From Rheinheimera hassiensis (GTDB taxonomy: Bacteria > Pseudomonadota > Gammaproteobacteria > Enterobacterales > Alteromonadaceae), in NCBI RefSeq assembly GCF_022436675.1, contig NZ_JAKUJZ010000001.1:310001-374000 (forward strand): a DNA stretch of 64,000 nt, given 5' to 3'. Positions 8,722-17,129 of this stretch are shown here, piece after piece. The notes under the pieces were generated by a model. The model was not told the DNA's origin. It saw nothing but the letters and a program-made list of their open reading frames with translations, and ran no database searches. Positions within the stretch are counted from its first letter, which is position 1; every line of letters begins with the position of its first letter. Made by a program: the position numbers and the translations under genes.

Positions 8722-9096
8722 TCAAAAATACACTTTCTTTAGCAGCAACACTCTGGTGTTGGTCATTTCAGTCAGGCATTGTGTCCGGTCGACGTTTCGC
8801 GATGTACCGCCGCTAAACAAGGTGTAGTACGCCTCGCAATTGGCATCCCGATACTTTAGCCATGCCCGCTGGCCTTTTACCAAGCTGTCTTTTATATCTG
8901 CTTTAGCAACCCTGTAGTCTGCAAATTCATCCGCAGCTATTTTTTGCAAAATCTGGCGATAAGTGTTGTTTAACTCAGCATCTGCCAGTTCATACTCTGC
9001 CAGCGCACTACACAATGCCTCAGGCAGCTCACAAACTTGCTGTGAAAAACAAGAAAAAGCAGCCAGCGAAAAGACGAACGCCATTATTTTATTCAT
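8722..9096 (-). CDS. DUF1311 / LprI-type lysozyme-inhibitor-like protein
   Basis: A secreted 124-aa protein. An N-terminal signal (MNKIMAFVFSLAAFSCFSQQ) is followed by the DUF1311 core: ALAEYELADAELNNTYRQILQKI, then LVKGQRAWLKYRDANCEAYYTLF and a C-terminal RTQCLTEMTNTRVLLLKK. The family includes mycobacterial LprI, which inhibits lysozyme; this function is inferred from the family only. Four cysteines (two near the N-terminus, NCEA and TQCL) suggest periplasmic disulfides. Confidence 0.8.
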   Translation of the reverse strand: MNKIMAFVFSLAAFSCFSQQVCELPEALCSALAEYELADAELNNTYRQILQKIAADEFADYRVAKADIKDSLVKGQRAWLKYRDANCEAYYTLFSGGTSRNVDRTQCLTEMTNTRVLLLKKVYF

Positions 9097-9336
9097 TTAC
9101 TCTCCGAAACTTGCAGCTTATTGCGGGCAGCACTATATCCCAACTGACTAAAATCAGGCCAGTAGAGCCCACCATGAACTCCGTTTTACTAAAACCGCTA
9201 ACATGAATAGTCACAATATATTTGCTAAAAGCCGAGGCTAATGTTGCTTTGAAATCGCCGAAAATGCCCCGTTAACTCCTTGCAAAGAGTAAAGAGGGGA
9301 CATTTAACTATGCTGACACAGCGTTTTTGTTAAACC

Positions 9337-11229
9337 CTACAGTTTAAAACGGCCTACTTCCTGCTGCAGTGATGCGGCAAGGTTTGCCAGTTCCTGTGCC
9401 TGTGCTTTGGCAGCCTGAGCCTCGGTTGATAAACTTTCAGATACTGTGCGGATAGATTCCGTGTTGCGGTTAATTTCACTGGTAACCGATGTTTGCTCTT
9501 CAGCTGCGGTGGCTATTTGAATGGCCATACCTGAAATCTCGTGAATAGCCTGGCTGATTTTCACCAAACTCTCACTGGCTGAGTGGGCGTCACTTACACT
9601 GGTTTCTGCCATTTGGTGGCTTTGCGTCATCGACTTCACCGCTTTGGCAGCAGTTTGTTGCAGGGTTTCAATCATGGTTTGAATTTCCTGCGTTGATGAG
9701 TGCGTGCGCTGCGACAGCACCCGTACTTCATCGGCTACCACGGCAAAGCCCCGCCCTTGATCACCTGCACGAGCAGCTTCAATAGCTGCGTTTAATGCCA
9801 GTAAGTTGGTTTGCTCGGCAATGCCACTGATGGTGGATAAAATGCTGCTGATTTTTTGCGAATGGGCGTTTAATTCACCAATAATGGTACTGGCTGTTTC
9901 TACTTCATGAGCCAGATCGCGAATAGAAGTTTGGCTTTTTGTTACTTGCTGTTTGCCGTGTTCAGACAAGCCTACCGCATCTTGTGCCGTTTGCGCCGTG
10001 TGATCGGCATTGCCGGCAATTTCCTCAGTGGCGGCAGCCATTTCAGTAACAGCAGTGGCCACCATGGTGACTTCATCTTGTTGTACTTCAATGCGCTGGC
10101 TGGTTTGCATGGCAGAGTTGCTGCTGCTTTTTGCCTGAATTTCCAATTGGCCGGCAATATCATGCATACGTGAAATCATGCCGTGTAAGCGCGAAACAAA
10201 ACGGTTAAAACCAGAGGCAAGTATGCCAATTTCATCGTGCTGGCTGGCCGTTTTAATGCTTACGGTTAGGTCGCCTTCACCTTCGGCAATATTGTTAAGC
10301 GCCTGGGCAACGCGCTCTAAATCGCGGAACTGTAGTTTGAAAATAGCGATAAGAATAATACCGAACAATATTATTAAAGCACCGCCTGCGAATGACATAA
10401 TCCAGGCCAGACCGGTGGATTGCGCCATAATCTCCTGCTTACCCATAACAAAAATTAAAGCCCAATCGGTATGTGGAATAGCAGTGGTGTAAACCAATTT
10501 GGTGGCACCATCCAACTTGTGCTCTGTCAGCGTTGCGGTGCCCATAGTTTGGGCTAACCACGGCAGCGTGAAGCTGCTGTCTATGTCGGTAATTTGCTTT
10601 TCATTCAGTGCTTTGTCGGGATGGCTGATAATCAGACCAGTTTTTTGCACCATGATGCCATAACCGTTGCCTGGTACTTTCAGCTTTAAAACAGCATCGG
10701 TTAGCTGTTCAATAGTTAGGTTGGCCGCAACGACACCATGCAGCCGGCCGGAAACCATCACCGGCTCGGCAATGGTAACAACTTGTTTTTTTAGCGATGA
10801 ACTAATGTAAGGCGCGGTAATCGCAATGGTGCCTGCGGCTTTTGCATCCAGATACCAGGGCCGCGTGCGCGGGTCCAGATTGGCGTTGTCCAGTGCTGCG
10901 TCCTGGTACATCATTACCCCGGCTTCGCTACCAAAAAAGGTAGAACCAAACCGGGCTGCATTTTGAGTTTGCAGTAAATGCAGCCGCACATTTACTTCAG
11001 GGTCCGCTTCAATGGTTGATTTTAAACTGCTGATGTTACTTTTTTTGTCCTCCATCCACTGCCCTACACCACCGGCAAAGGTAATGGCCAGTTGGTCTAT
11101 TTTTTCCTGGGTGTCTGTCAAGGCATGGTGGCGGATAAAGTAAGTAGTAAGGCTAACCAGTGTAATCACGGTAACTAAAACGGCGGTCAGGCTGCTAATT
11201 AACAGCCGCATTTTTAGCGTAGAGTGCAT
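9337..11229 (-). CDS. Methyl-accepting chemotaxis protein (dCache sensor)
   Basis: A 630-aa inner-membrane chemoreceptor that passes periplasmic ligand signals to CheA/CheW. Seen in order: first transmembrane helix (about 8-30), a periplasmic double-Cache domain with the typical [11 protein letters not shown] and [21 protein letters not shown] blocks, second transmembrane helix, HAMP region, and a long coiled-coil signalling domain with the invariant hairpin tip [18 protein letters not shown]. No pentapeptide CheR tether is present at the C-terminus (EVGRFKL). The start at 11229 is chosen because AAGGA lies 8 bases upstream; a longer frame exists but lacks a ribosome site. The ligand is unknown; dCache receptors often sense amino acids or carboxylates. 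Confidence 0.95.
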   Translation of the reverse strand: MHSTLKMRLLISSLTAVLVTVITLVSLTTYFIRHHALTDTQEKIDQLAITFAGGVGQWMEDKKSNISSLKSTIEADPEVNVRLHLLQTQNAARFGSTFFGSEAGVMMYQDAALDNANLDPRTRPWYLDAKAAGTIAITAPYISSSLKKQVVTIAEPVMVSGRLHGVVAANLTIEQLTDAVLKLKVPGNGYGIMVQKTGLIISHPDKALNEKQITDIDSSFTLPWLAQTMGTATLTEHKLDGATKLVYTTAIPHTDWALIFVMGKQEIMAQSTGLAWIMSFAGGALIILFGIILIAIFKLQFRDLERVAQALNNIAEGEGDLTVSIKTASQHDEIGILASGFNRFVSRLHGMISRMHDIAGQLEIQAKSSSNSAMQTSQRIEVQQDEVTMVATAVTEMAAATEEIAGNADHTAQTAQDAVGLSEHGKQQVTKSQTSIRDLAHEVETASTIIGELNAHSQKISSILSTISGIAEQTNLLALNAAIEAARAGDQGRGFAVVADEVRVLSQRTHSSTQEIQTMIETLQQTAAKAVKSMTQSHQMAETSVSDAHSASESLVKISQAIHEISGMAIQIATAAEEQTSVTSEINRNTESIRTVSESLSTEAQAAKAQAQELANLAASLQQEVGRFKL

Positions 11230-11331
11230 GAATATTTCCTTGTGCTGTAGCTCTGACAAGCATTAGGACAGAATGAGTAACGCAAGTATAGATTAATTAA
11301 GAAAAAACAACGAGCTGAGCAAAGGCCCAGG

Positions 11332-12120
11332 CTAATTCGCTGTTACATACTGCATAATATTCAAAAAGGTGTCCGTCCAGTAGGTATCGCGGTTGGCGGC
11401 CAGATAGGCTAGCAGCTCGGCGTGGGCGTCTGTCGATACACTTAAATGATCGCCACCGATGCCATGGAAGGTAAAATTCACCATAGTGCCGTATTGCCCT
11501 GCCTGTTTAACCAGCGCGATGAGCTCGGCACCGCTGCTGCCAACCGGGGCGACCACCTCAACCGCATGCACATTTAACTGCGCCATATCGGCAACAACAG
11601 GCCCTGTTTTGGCCTTTATCGCGACAAAATCGCTGTATATCAGCGGTAAATAAGGCTGGCCGCCAGCTAACTCATCACCGCAGGGGGCGGTAAAGGTGCG
11701 TTCAGTTTTGCCGTCAATGACAAATAACATGCTGTTAGCTAAACGAATTTGTTGCACCAGTTGCACGGCGCTGATGGTATCTAAGTTATTTTCTGCTGCT
11801 ACCCAATCACGGCCGGGTTTGCTCGCAGAACATTGATGAAACAGCGTATGGTTACCCAGTTCATGGCCTTGTGCCGCTGCCGCGCGCCACTCACTTAAAC
11901 GCGCAGTTAACAGTGGGCTGGATAACTGCAGGTAAAAACTGGCTTTCAGGCCCTGTGCATTTAGCGCAGGAAGTGCCACATCCAACTGTGAGGCCAGCGT
12001 ATCATCATACGCCAGGCTTACAGCCGCTTTAGCGTCATTTGGCCAGCTAAAAGGCTTTGCTGCCACACTGCAGGCACCTGCCAGCCATAAACACACCAAC
12101 ACCAGATATATTTTTTGCAT
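11332..12120 (-). CDS. Polysaccharide deacetylase family protein (exported)
   Basis: A 262-aa NodB-homology protein of carbohydrate esterase family 4 type. The catalytic signature is present: SLAYDDTLASQLD, where the aspartate pair is the base and metal ligand, and HELGNHTLFH, which supplies the two metal histidines. The N-terminus is a signal peptide that could be cut after VAA or processed as a lipoprotein (LAGAC). The start at 12120 is favoured because a G-rich ribosome site lies just upstream; a longer frame begins 9 codons earlier. The acetylated sugar substrate cannot be named. Confidence 0.85.
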   Translation of the reverse strand: MQKIYLVLVCLWLAGACSVAAKPFSWPNDAKAAVSLAYDDTLASQLDVALPALNAQGLKASFYLQLSSPLLTARLSEWRAAAAQGHELGNHTLFHQCSASKPGRDWVAAENNLDTISAVQLVQQIRLANSMLFVIDGKTERTFTAPCGDELAGGQPYLPLIYSDFVAIKAKTGPVVADMAQLNVHAVEVVAPVGSSGAELIALVKQAGQYGTMVNFTFHGIGGDHLSVSTDAHAELLAYLAANRDTYWTDTFLNIMQYVTAN

Positions 12121-12252
12121 ACTGCCCCCCGATCCAGTAGCTACCATAAATAAGCATACCGTATGGGCGGCTGTTACACTATTTTGCCACCCACAGTAAT
12201 TTCGCCAGCCACAGTAAGATGCTGTAAATTGGCTAAAACAACGCTATGCTAA

Positions 12253-12280
12253 AGCCCGTGCTCGTAACGGGCTGTATAAT
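12253..12280 (+). promoter_or_regulatory. Putative promoter with adjoining palindrome (MAPEG gene)
   Basis: A consensus -10 TATAAT at 12275-12280 lies 15 bases before the MAPEG start codon. Directly upstream, AGCCCGT (12253-12259) and ACGGGCT (12267-12273) form a perfect inverted repeat with a 7-base spacer, which could be an operator overlapping the promoter. No clear -35 is visible. Confidence 0.4.
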
Positions 12281-12295
12281 TTCTGAGGATACACT

Positions 12296-12694
12296 ATGAC
12301 AACTGCTTTATATGCCGCAATACTCGGCCTGTTCTTTCTGGTGCTCAGTGTTAACGTGGTGGCGAAGCGCCGCCGTTTTCAGGTAGGTATAGGCAGCAAA
12401 GGTGAACAGTGCCTGGAGCGTGCTATCCGGGTACATGCTAATTTTGCTGAGTATGTACCCTTTGCCCTGTTGTTGATGTTTCTGGCCGAGTACAGCGGTT
12501 TGGCTCCGCTGTATTTGCACATATTAGGTATTACACTGCTATTGGCCCGGTTAAGCCATGCCTGGGGCGTGCGTCAGTTAAAAGAACCGTTTAAATTTCG
12601 TGTATTTGGCATGTTGCTGACATTCGGCGTTATTGCCCTGGCCGCGTTGGCCATTATTATGCTGTACTTTATGCGCCTTTATATAGCCGGGTAA
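12296..12694 (+). CDS. MAPEG-family membrane protein
   Basis: A 132-aa protein with four transmembrane helices, belonging to the MAPEG family (membrane-associated proteins in eicosanoid and glutathione metabolism). The diagnostic block RAIRVHANFAEYVPFALLLMFLAE, with the ER.x.N.E pattern that binds glutathione, is complete, followed by LSHAWGVRQ. Bacterial members are often glutathione S-transferases or peroxidases of the inner membrane; the substrate here is unknown. GAGGATAC precedes the ATG. Confidence 0.92.
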   Translation: MTTALYAAILGLFFLVLSVNVVAKRRRFQVGIGSKGEQCLERAIRVHANFAEYVPFALLLMFLAEYSGLAPLYLHILGITLLLARLSHAWGVRQLKEPFKFRVFGMLLTFGVIALAALAIIMLYFMRLYIAG

Positions 12695-12777
12695 CCGGTG
12701 GTGGCACAGCAATTATTTTCAGGCCAAGCCCCCCTGCAGCTATTTCTATGCGCCTTTAACTAAGGTATAACGGCGCA

Positions 12778-13629
12778 ATGAAAATACCGAAACGTATTCA
12801 GCCGCTGGTCGACGAAGGCCTGGTGGATGAAGTAATACGCCCGCTGATGAGCGGCAAAGAAGCTTCTGTGTATATTGTGCGCTGCGGCGAGGATATCCGC
12901 TGCGCCAAAGTGTATAAAGAAGCCGACAAACGCAGCTTTAAACAAGCCGTGTTATATCAGGAAGGCCGTAAAGTACGCAGTACCCGCCGCGCCCGCGCGA
13001 TGGAAAAAGGCTCTAAGTTTGGCCGTCAACAGCAAGAAGAAAGCTGGCAGAATGCCGAAGTAGATGCGCTGTTTAAACTGGCCAAAGCCGGTGTACGTGT
13101 GCCGCAACCCTATGGCTGTTACGACGGCGTATTGCTAATGGAACTGGTATGCGACGACGAAGGCATGGTAGCGCCACGTTTAGCTGATGTGGCGATGGAT
13201 GCCGATTTAGCCGTAGCAGATCACGCCACCATGTTGCACTATATTGTTATTATGCTGTGCGAAGGCCTGGTGCACGGCGATTTATCCGAATTTAACGTGC
13301 TGGTGGATGACCACGGCCCGGTAGTGATTGACCTGCCACAAGCCGTTGATGCCGCCGCCAACAACAATGCTAAATGGATGTTCTGCCGCGATGTAAACAA
13401 TATGCGCGACTACTACGGCCAGTATGCCCCGGCACTACTTAGCACCCAATACGCTGAAGAAATCTGGGCGCTGTATGAAGCCGGTGAACTACACCCGGAA
13501 GTGGAGCTAAGCGGCGAATTTATTGCCGACACCAGCGAAACCGACGTCGATGCCGTATTAGAGCAAATAAAAGCCGCCTTTGCCGAAGCTGAAGAGCGTA
13601 AAGCGCGCGCAGCAGAGCAAGATGATTAG
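12778..13629 (+). CDS. RIO1-family serine protein kinase
   Basis: A 283-aa cytoplasmic atypical kinase of the PA4780/RIO1 type. Seen: a glycine-poor ATP loop MSGKEASVYIVRC, the lysine in CAKVYKEADKRSF, the catalytic loop LVHGDLSEFNVLVD (HGDLSEFN), and the metal-binding VVIDLPQAV. The tail (KAAFAEAEERKARAAE) is a charged helix. Bacterial RIO kinases are autophosphorylating and have been connected with stress tolerance; targets are mostly unknown. It follows the MAPEG gene by 83 bases. Confidence 0.93.
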   Translation: MKIPKRIQPLVDEGLVDEVIRPLMSGKEASVYIVRCGEDIRCAKVYKEADKRSFKQAVLYQEGRKVRSTRRARAMEKGSKFGRQQQEESWQNAEVDALFKLAKAGVRVPQPYGCYDGVLLMELVCDDEGMVAPRLADVAMDADLAVADHATMLHYIVIMLCEGLVHGDLSEFNVLVDDHGPVVIDLPQAVDAAANNNAKWMFCRDVNNMRDYYGQYAPALLSTQYAEEIWALYEAGELHPEVELSGEFIADTSETDVDAVLEQIKAAFAEAEERKARAAEQDD

Positions 13630-13659
13630 CACTGCGCTACTGTGTGTTTATAACGTTAG

Positions 13660-14088
13660 TTAAAAGCAGCGTAAAGACCCGGGCAGTAAAGTTTTGCTGT
13701 CTGCCGTTAAGTAAAATGCTGTCATAGAGCTGGAAATAAATTCGCCTTGTGCATCTTGCTCCTGCAGCTCTATTTTGCAGTCCCATACCGGTTGCAGCTG
13801 GCCGTTTTCCTGCTCAAATTTTGAAGCCGCGCAGGATGACTTTACACTAACGTTATTATCGCTGGCATAACTCACCGATAAATTAGTGGCAAAATGCTGG
13901 CCCAGTGTCAGGCTTTGCGCCGGGTTGGCAGCAGAGGTTTGCTGGCAATTTGGCTCACTGCTTAACGGTAATGCCATATTCTGCATAAACACCTTAAACA
14001 CCTGCTCTGCCGAAGGTGGCGTTACAGCCGCAGATCCGGCACAGGCGCAAGTGGTAAACAACAGCGCAAACAAAGCGACATTTTTCAT
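13660..14088 (-). CDS. Secreted small protein, possible immunity partner
   Basis: A 142-aa protein without a recognised family. An N-terminal signal (MKNVALFALLFTTCACAGSA) predicts export to the periplasm or lipid anchoring at CAC. Four or more cysteines (NCQQ, SCAAS, DCKIE, LRCF) suggest disulfide bonds. Its start overlaps the end of the upstream NlpC/P60-like gene by four bases (ATGA), so the two are translationally coupled. A cytoplasmic peptidoglycan-amidase-like protein without signal paired with an exported cysteine-rich partner is the layout of type VI amidase effector/immunity pairs; this role is inferred from layout only. Confidence 0.5.
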   Translation of the reverse strand: MKNVALFALLFTTCACAGSAAVTPPSAEQVFKVFMQNMALPLSSEPNCQQTSAANPAQSLTLGQHFATNLSVSYASDNNVSVKSSCAASKFEQENGQLQPVWDCKIELQEQDAQGEFISSSMTAFYLTADSKTLLPGSLRCF

Positions 14089-14591
14089 ATAAATTTACCG
14101 TAATAAAATTCAACCGTAGTACCTGTAGTTCTGTAGGCGTTAGTAAACTTAACTTTAAACGCTTCGAGCGTGTCGGCCACAACCTTGTTGCCGGTATTGC
14201 TGTAATTCCACACCTTACCGTGTGACAAAATACCAATGTGCTTGCGCGGGTGGTTACCCATCACCAACGAGCCGCCCACCTTGCTAACATTAGACGCCAG
14301 CGTAACGAAAATCAGGCATTCCGTCATCGCGGCGCTTTTATCTTCCAGCAAGCCGGTTTGTTGTGAGCGTTTAAAAATATCGTCTACCCGGATAGTGGCG
14401 CCGGCCTCGGCTTTTTGTTTATCGTCCCAGGTAAAGTTTTTACAGGTTGGCCCCGCAAATTCATAGCCCATAACATGAGAAACAAAGTGCGCGCAGTGGT
14501 TTTGGCCATTATTCTGGCCAAGGCTAAACGAACAAAGGTAGCTGATATGCTGATTAAGATTGTTATCAATATCGGTTGGAACTTGAGACAT
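14085..14591 (-). CDS. NlpC/P60-like cysteine amidase domain protein, possible toxin
   Basis: A 168-aa protein with no signal peptide. QNHCAHFVSHVMGYEF places a likely nucleophile cysteine at C33, and NHPRKHIGILSHGKVWNYSN places a histidine at H118 in the HVGI-x-x-GKV context typical of NlpC/P60 or CHAP peptidoglycan amidases. The single domain and lack of export signal fit a secreted-by-machinery effector or a cytoplasmic enzyme more than a housekeeping hydrolase. It is followed, with a 4-base overlap, by a gene for an exported cysteine-rich protein. The upstream DNA is strikingly AT-rich, unlike its neighbours, which suggests transfer. The amidase call rests on two motifs and should be treated as moderate. 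Confidence 0.5.
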   Translation of the reverse strand: MSQVPTDIDNNLNQHISYLCSFSLGQNNGQNHCAHFVSHVMGYEFAGPTCKNFTWDDKQKAEAGATIRVDDIFKRSQQTGLLEDKSAAMTECLIFVTLASNVSKVGGSLVMGNHPRKHIGILSHGKVWNYSNTGNKVVADTLEAFKVKFTNAYRTTGTTVEFYYGKFI

Positions 14592-14831
14592 GCCTCAGAT
14601 CTCCTGCAAATGTGCGCCGCCACTGCTAAAACCGACACTAAAGCTAAATTAAAAGTTAAACAAAAGGTTAAATTTAGTTTTAAAAAATATAGCATAAGCT
14701 GGTATTTTTCAAGCGTTAAAACCACTGTTAATAAAAACTTATTAATTAGCTTTTTTAGCTAAATTTTGGCTAAAAACATTAACACTGTAATGCGCAAAAC
14801 ACTAAAGTAGTTAATTTTCAATAAGTTATTC
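14592..14831. other. AT-rich divergent intergenic region
   Basis: This 240-base stretch between the minus-strand toxin-like gene and the plus-strand VNG-repeat gene is much richer in A and T than the surrounding genes (long AAATTAAAAG, TTAAATTTAG and TTAATTAGC-like runs). It holds no open gene. It must contain the promoter of the minus-strand pair and the upstream activation region of the sigma54 promoter at 14832. Confidence 0.6.
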
Positions 14832-14848
14832 TTGGCAAAGCTTTTGCA
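14832..14848 (+). promoter_or_regulatory. Sigma54-type -24/-12 promoter
   Basis: TTGGCAA at 14832-14838, five bases, TTGCA at 14844-14848. Compared with the consensus TTGGCAC-N5-TTGCA only one base differs. The predicted transcription start is near 14859, giving a 27-base leader with AAAAGGAC before the ATG at 14886. An upstream in-frame ATG-less extension from 14832 overlaps this promoter and is therefore not coding. Confidence 0.65.
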
Positions 14849-14885
14849 AAACCTATGGCAACCTAACTATAAAAAGGACACCACC

Positions 14886-15548
14886 ATGAAATTATCCCAA
14901 ATTGTTGCCACTGTAAGTTTAGTTATTGCATCAGGTTGCTTTGTTAATGCTTATGCCGCTGAGCATGGCAGTATTGATAAAGTACTGGGCTCAGCTTCTG
15001 TGGGAGCTCACGAACACTACGACGATATTTCGCTGGTAAATGGCAGTGTAAAAATGGCCAGTAACAGCAGTGCCAAAAGCGTTTCTACCGTTAATGGCAG
15101 CATTGAGCTGCGCGATAACGTAAAGCTGCAAAGCGCCAGCACCGTAAACGGCAGTATTAAAAGCGGCAATGGCTTGCAGGTAGCAGATGAACTAAGCACT
15201 GTTAACGGTAAAATTTTAGCCGGTAGTAATGCGGTTATTGGTGGCAATGTTACCACTGTGAATGGCGATATTGTGCTGGATAACAGCAACGCAAACCGCG
15301 ATGTAACAACAGTAAATGGTGATATTAAACTAACCGGCAATACGGTGGTAAAAGGTGATGTGGTATACAAACCGCGTGGTAAGAAAAAAGCCTTTTTTGG
15401 CTGGAATAATGACAACAAGCCAACACTGTATATCGGCGCTGATGCTGTGGTAGAAGGTAATATTATTCTGCAGCAAGAAGTTGAGCTACAGATTGAAAAC
15501 CCGGCGATGCAGGCTAAAGTGGTAACACAGATTAACGACGGCCGTTAA
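14886..15548 (+). CDS. Secreted VNG-repeat protein (predicted beta-solenoid)
   Basis: A 220-aa exported protein. The signal peptide ends near VNAYA-AEHG; a lipobox-like ASGC is also present, so lipid anchoring cannot be excluded. The mature part carries six repeats of a short strand motif: LVNGSV, TVNGSI, TVNGSI, TVNGKI, TVNGDI, TVNGDI, about 16-22 residues apart, each followed by a strand with alternating small residues. This periodicity predicts a right-handed beta-helix or bactofilin-like ladder. A charged insertion (KPRGKKKAFFGWNNDN) separates the last coils. No catalytic motif is seen. Control by a sigma54 promoter suggests production on envelope stress. Start chosen from AAGGAC at proper spacing. 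Confidence 0.7.
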   Translation: MKLSQIVATVSLVIASGCFVNAYAAEHGSIDKVLGSASVGAHEHYDDISLVNGSVKMASNSSAKSVSTVNGSIELRDNVKLQSASTVNGSIKSGNGLQVADELSTVNGKILAGSNAVIGGNVTTVNGDIVLDNSNANRDVTTVNGDIKLTGNTVVKGDVVYKPRGKKKAFFGWNNDNKPTLYIGADAVVEGNIILQQEVELQIENPAMQAKVVTQINDGR

Positions 15549-15557
15549 CCGGTAAGC

Positions 15558-15584
15558 AGCAGCGGTGTGTTTATTGCCGCTGCT
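15558..15584. terminator. Hairpin between convergent genes
   Basis: AGCAGCGG (15558-15565) pairs perfectly with CCGCTGCT (15577-15584), loop 11 bases, ten bases after the VNG gene and just before the end of the convergent yidD. The following CTGGTTTAT is only weakly T-rich. Confidence 0.45.
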
Positions 15585-15608
15585 CTGGTTTATCCAAATT
15601 GCTATGGT

Positions 15609-15872
15609 TTAGTGTTTAACATCATATTTTAACCCTGGATTATACTCAGCCGCCGGCACCGGTTCGATACATTTGCAAAAGCTGTCGCGATGGCTGCAGC
15701 GTTTAATGCGCTGCCAGCCCAGTAGCACACCACGGCGCAGGCCAAAACGCTCAATGGCGGTGTAAGTATAGGCAGAGCAGCTGGGTTCAAAGTTACAATC
15801 AATACCAAACCAGCGCTTACCACCGCCGCTGCAGCGGTAGCGCTTTATTACCCATAGCAGCAGCCGTTCCAC
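15609..15872 (-). CDS. yidD: YidD-family membrane protein insertion efficiency factor
   Basis: An 87-aa protein of the YidD (DUF37) family. The invariant core CNFEPSCSAYTYTAIERFG is complete, with the two cysteines, followed by GW.RIKRC. YidD assists YidC-dependent insertion of inner-membrane proteins and is normally encoded between rnpA and yidC. Here it stands alone, after a DUF4177 gene, so it is either a second copy or a relocated gene. It starts with GTG one base after the DUF4177 stop codon, which implies translational coupling. Confidence 0.85.
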   Translation of the reverse strand: MERLLLWVIKRYRCSGGGKRWFGIDCNFEPSCSAYTYTAIERFGLRRGVLLGWQRIKRCSHRDSFCKCIEPVPAAEYNPGLKYDVKH

Positions 15873-15873
15873 T

Positions 15874-16092
15874 TTAGCGGGCCAGCGTTACGATCATCGC
15901 TTCACGGCTCCAGAACAACCAGAAACGCTTGTGTTCAATCACCTGAAACACTACCTGCCAACCCTGTGCAGCCTGTGCATTCAGCTCTGCCTCAACTTTC
16001 TTTAACGGTAAACCCGAAGCACCGAAAAATATAGTGCCACAGCCACCTTCAGCGATATGGATCACTCTGTATTCTTTAAACTGTGTCGCCAT
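15874..16092 (-). CDS. DUF4177 small protein
   Basis: A 72-aa protein matching the DUF4177 pattern: FKEYRVIHI at the N-terminus, LPLKKVEAELNAQAAQGWQVV in the middle and a C-terminal strand REAMIVTLAR. The family is small, widespread and of unknown function; it probably forms a ferredoxin-like alpha/beta fold. It is coupled to yidD downstream (one base between stop and start) and lies 41 bases after the LytTR regulator on the same strand, so the three may form one operon. Confidence 0.75.
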   Translation of the reverse strand: MATQFKEYRVIHIAEGGCGTIFFGASGLPLKKVEAELNAQAAQGWQVVFQVIEHKRFWLFWSREAMIVTLAR

Positions 16093-16133
16093 AGTATGTC
16101 GCCCTTAATATTATTAGTGTGGGTTAAAGTTCT

Positions 16134-17024
16134 TCAATTCACTGCATCAGGTTGCAATGCGGCCCTGAATGCCTCTTTAAAACGGCGTGACAGCGCCAGT
16201 TTCTGGCCGCTTTTAAGCAAAATATCACCATCGCCGCTGCTGTCGTAGCTAATGCTATCTATCGCATTATGGTTTACCGCCAAACTGCGATGAATACGGC
16301 TAAAACCTTTGCTATTGAGCTGCACCAGAGTATTACTTAAGGTCGCGCGCAGCGGATAAATACGGCCTTTGCTGTGCAGGTTAACGTAATTACCGCTGGC
16401 TTCCAGCCATTCAATATCAGCTACCCGGATTAAGAACTCTTTATCCAGCTTTTTTACCAGAAAATGCTCCGGCGCTTTAACTGGCTGTGTTGCAACGCCC
16501 TCTTCAGCATTATCTAACGGATGCGCTTCACCTTTGATCCGGCTATAAACAAACTGCGCCAGCTGGTATCCCAGTAAAAAGAACAGATAACCCCAGGCAT
16601 CTTTACGGTATTCGTAGAAAAACTCGCGCAGCGGCGGGCCAAAGCTGTAATTCCAGCCGTGCCAGGAATAAATCAGCTCGCGCAGGCCTACCATAATGGC
16701 CACATGGCAAACAGAAAACACCAGGCTGCCGGTTAAGTGCAGCAATAGCTGGCGGCGTATGCCACTTAGTTGCAACGGGTAGCGGCTAAACCACCAGAAC
16801 AGCAGCGGACACAGTAGCAAAGTACTTACCGCACTGCTGTATTCCCACACTATGGGCTCCCACAACTGCAACGTATTGTTGCTGCTTCTGCTGTGCTCCA
16901 TCCAGACAGAGCTGGCATTAATTGCCGCATTAATAAAAAAATACACTATCAGCAGCAGATAGCTGAATAATTGCGGATGCCTGTCAAACCGCTCAAACAC
17001 ACTTTTTGTTTTACCGCTCGTCAC
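16134..17024 (-). CDS. Membrane-bound LytTR transcriptional regulator
   Basis: A 296-aa one-component regulator. The N-terminal half has four hydrophobic helices (SYLLLIVYFFINAA, VSTLLLCPLLFWWF, HLTGSLVFSVCHVAIM, GYLFFLLGYQLAQF). The C-terminal about 100 residues form a LytTR DNA-binding domain: DIEWLEASGNYVNLHSKG, LRATLSNTL, FSRIHRSLAVN and LSRRFKEAF. It begins with GTG and is divergent from the acyltransferase gene at 17130, the probable target. The signal it senses is unknown. Confidence 0.87.
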   Translation of the reverse strand: MTSGKTKSVFERFDRHPQLFSYLLLIVYFFINAAINASSVWMEHSRSSNNTLQLWEPIVWEYSSAVSTLLLCPLLFWWFSRYPLQLSGIRRQLLLHLTGSLVFSVCHVAIMVGLRELIYSWHGWNYSFGPPLREFFYEYRKDAWGYLFFLLGYQLAQFVYSRIKGEAHPLDNAEEGVATQPVKAPEHFLVKKLDKEFLIRVADIEWLEASGNYVNLHSKGRIYPLRATLSNTLVQLNSKGFSRIHRSLAVNHNAIDSISYDSSGDGDILLKSGQKLALSRRFKEAFRAALQPDAVN

Positions 17025-17129
17025 ACTGTGCCACCTGTTATCCCCAAACGCCGCCTGTCAGTCATTCTGCGGTTTCTCATGCTAGTGCAGCAACGCACTA
17101 TAGCGCAACAGTAATAACGGAGCACAACA

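Noticed and set aside
14384-14762. Frames on both strands across the AT-rich toxin upstream region
   Set aside because: They overlap the 168-aa gene out of frame, have no ribosome sites and low-complexity AT-derived K/N/F composition.
15017-15418. 133-aa frame opposite the VNG-repeat gene
   Set aside because: Its repeated LPFTV motif is only the reverse reading of the VNG repeats; the plus-strand protein has a signal peptide, ribosome site and promoter.
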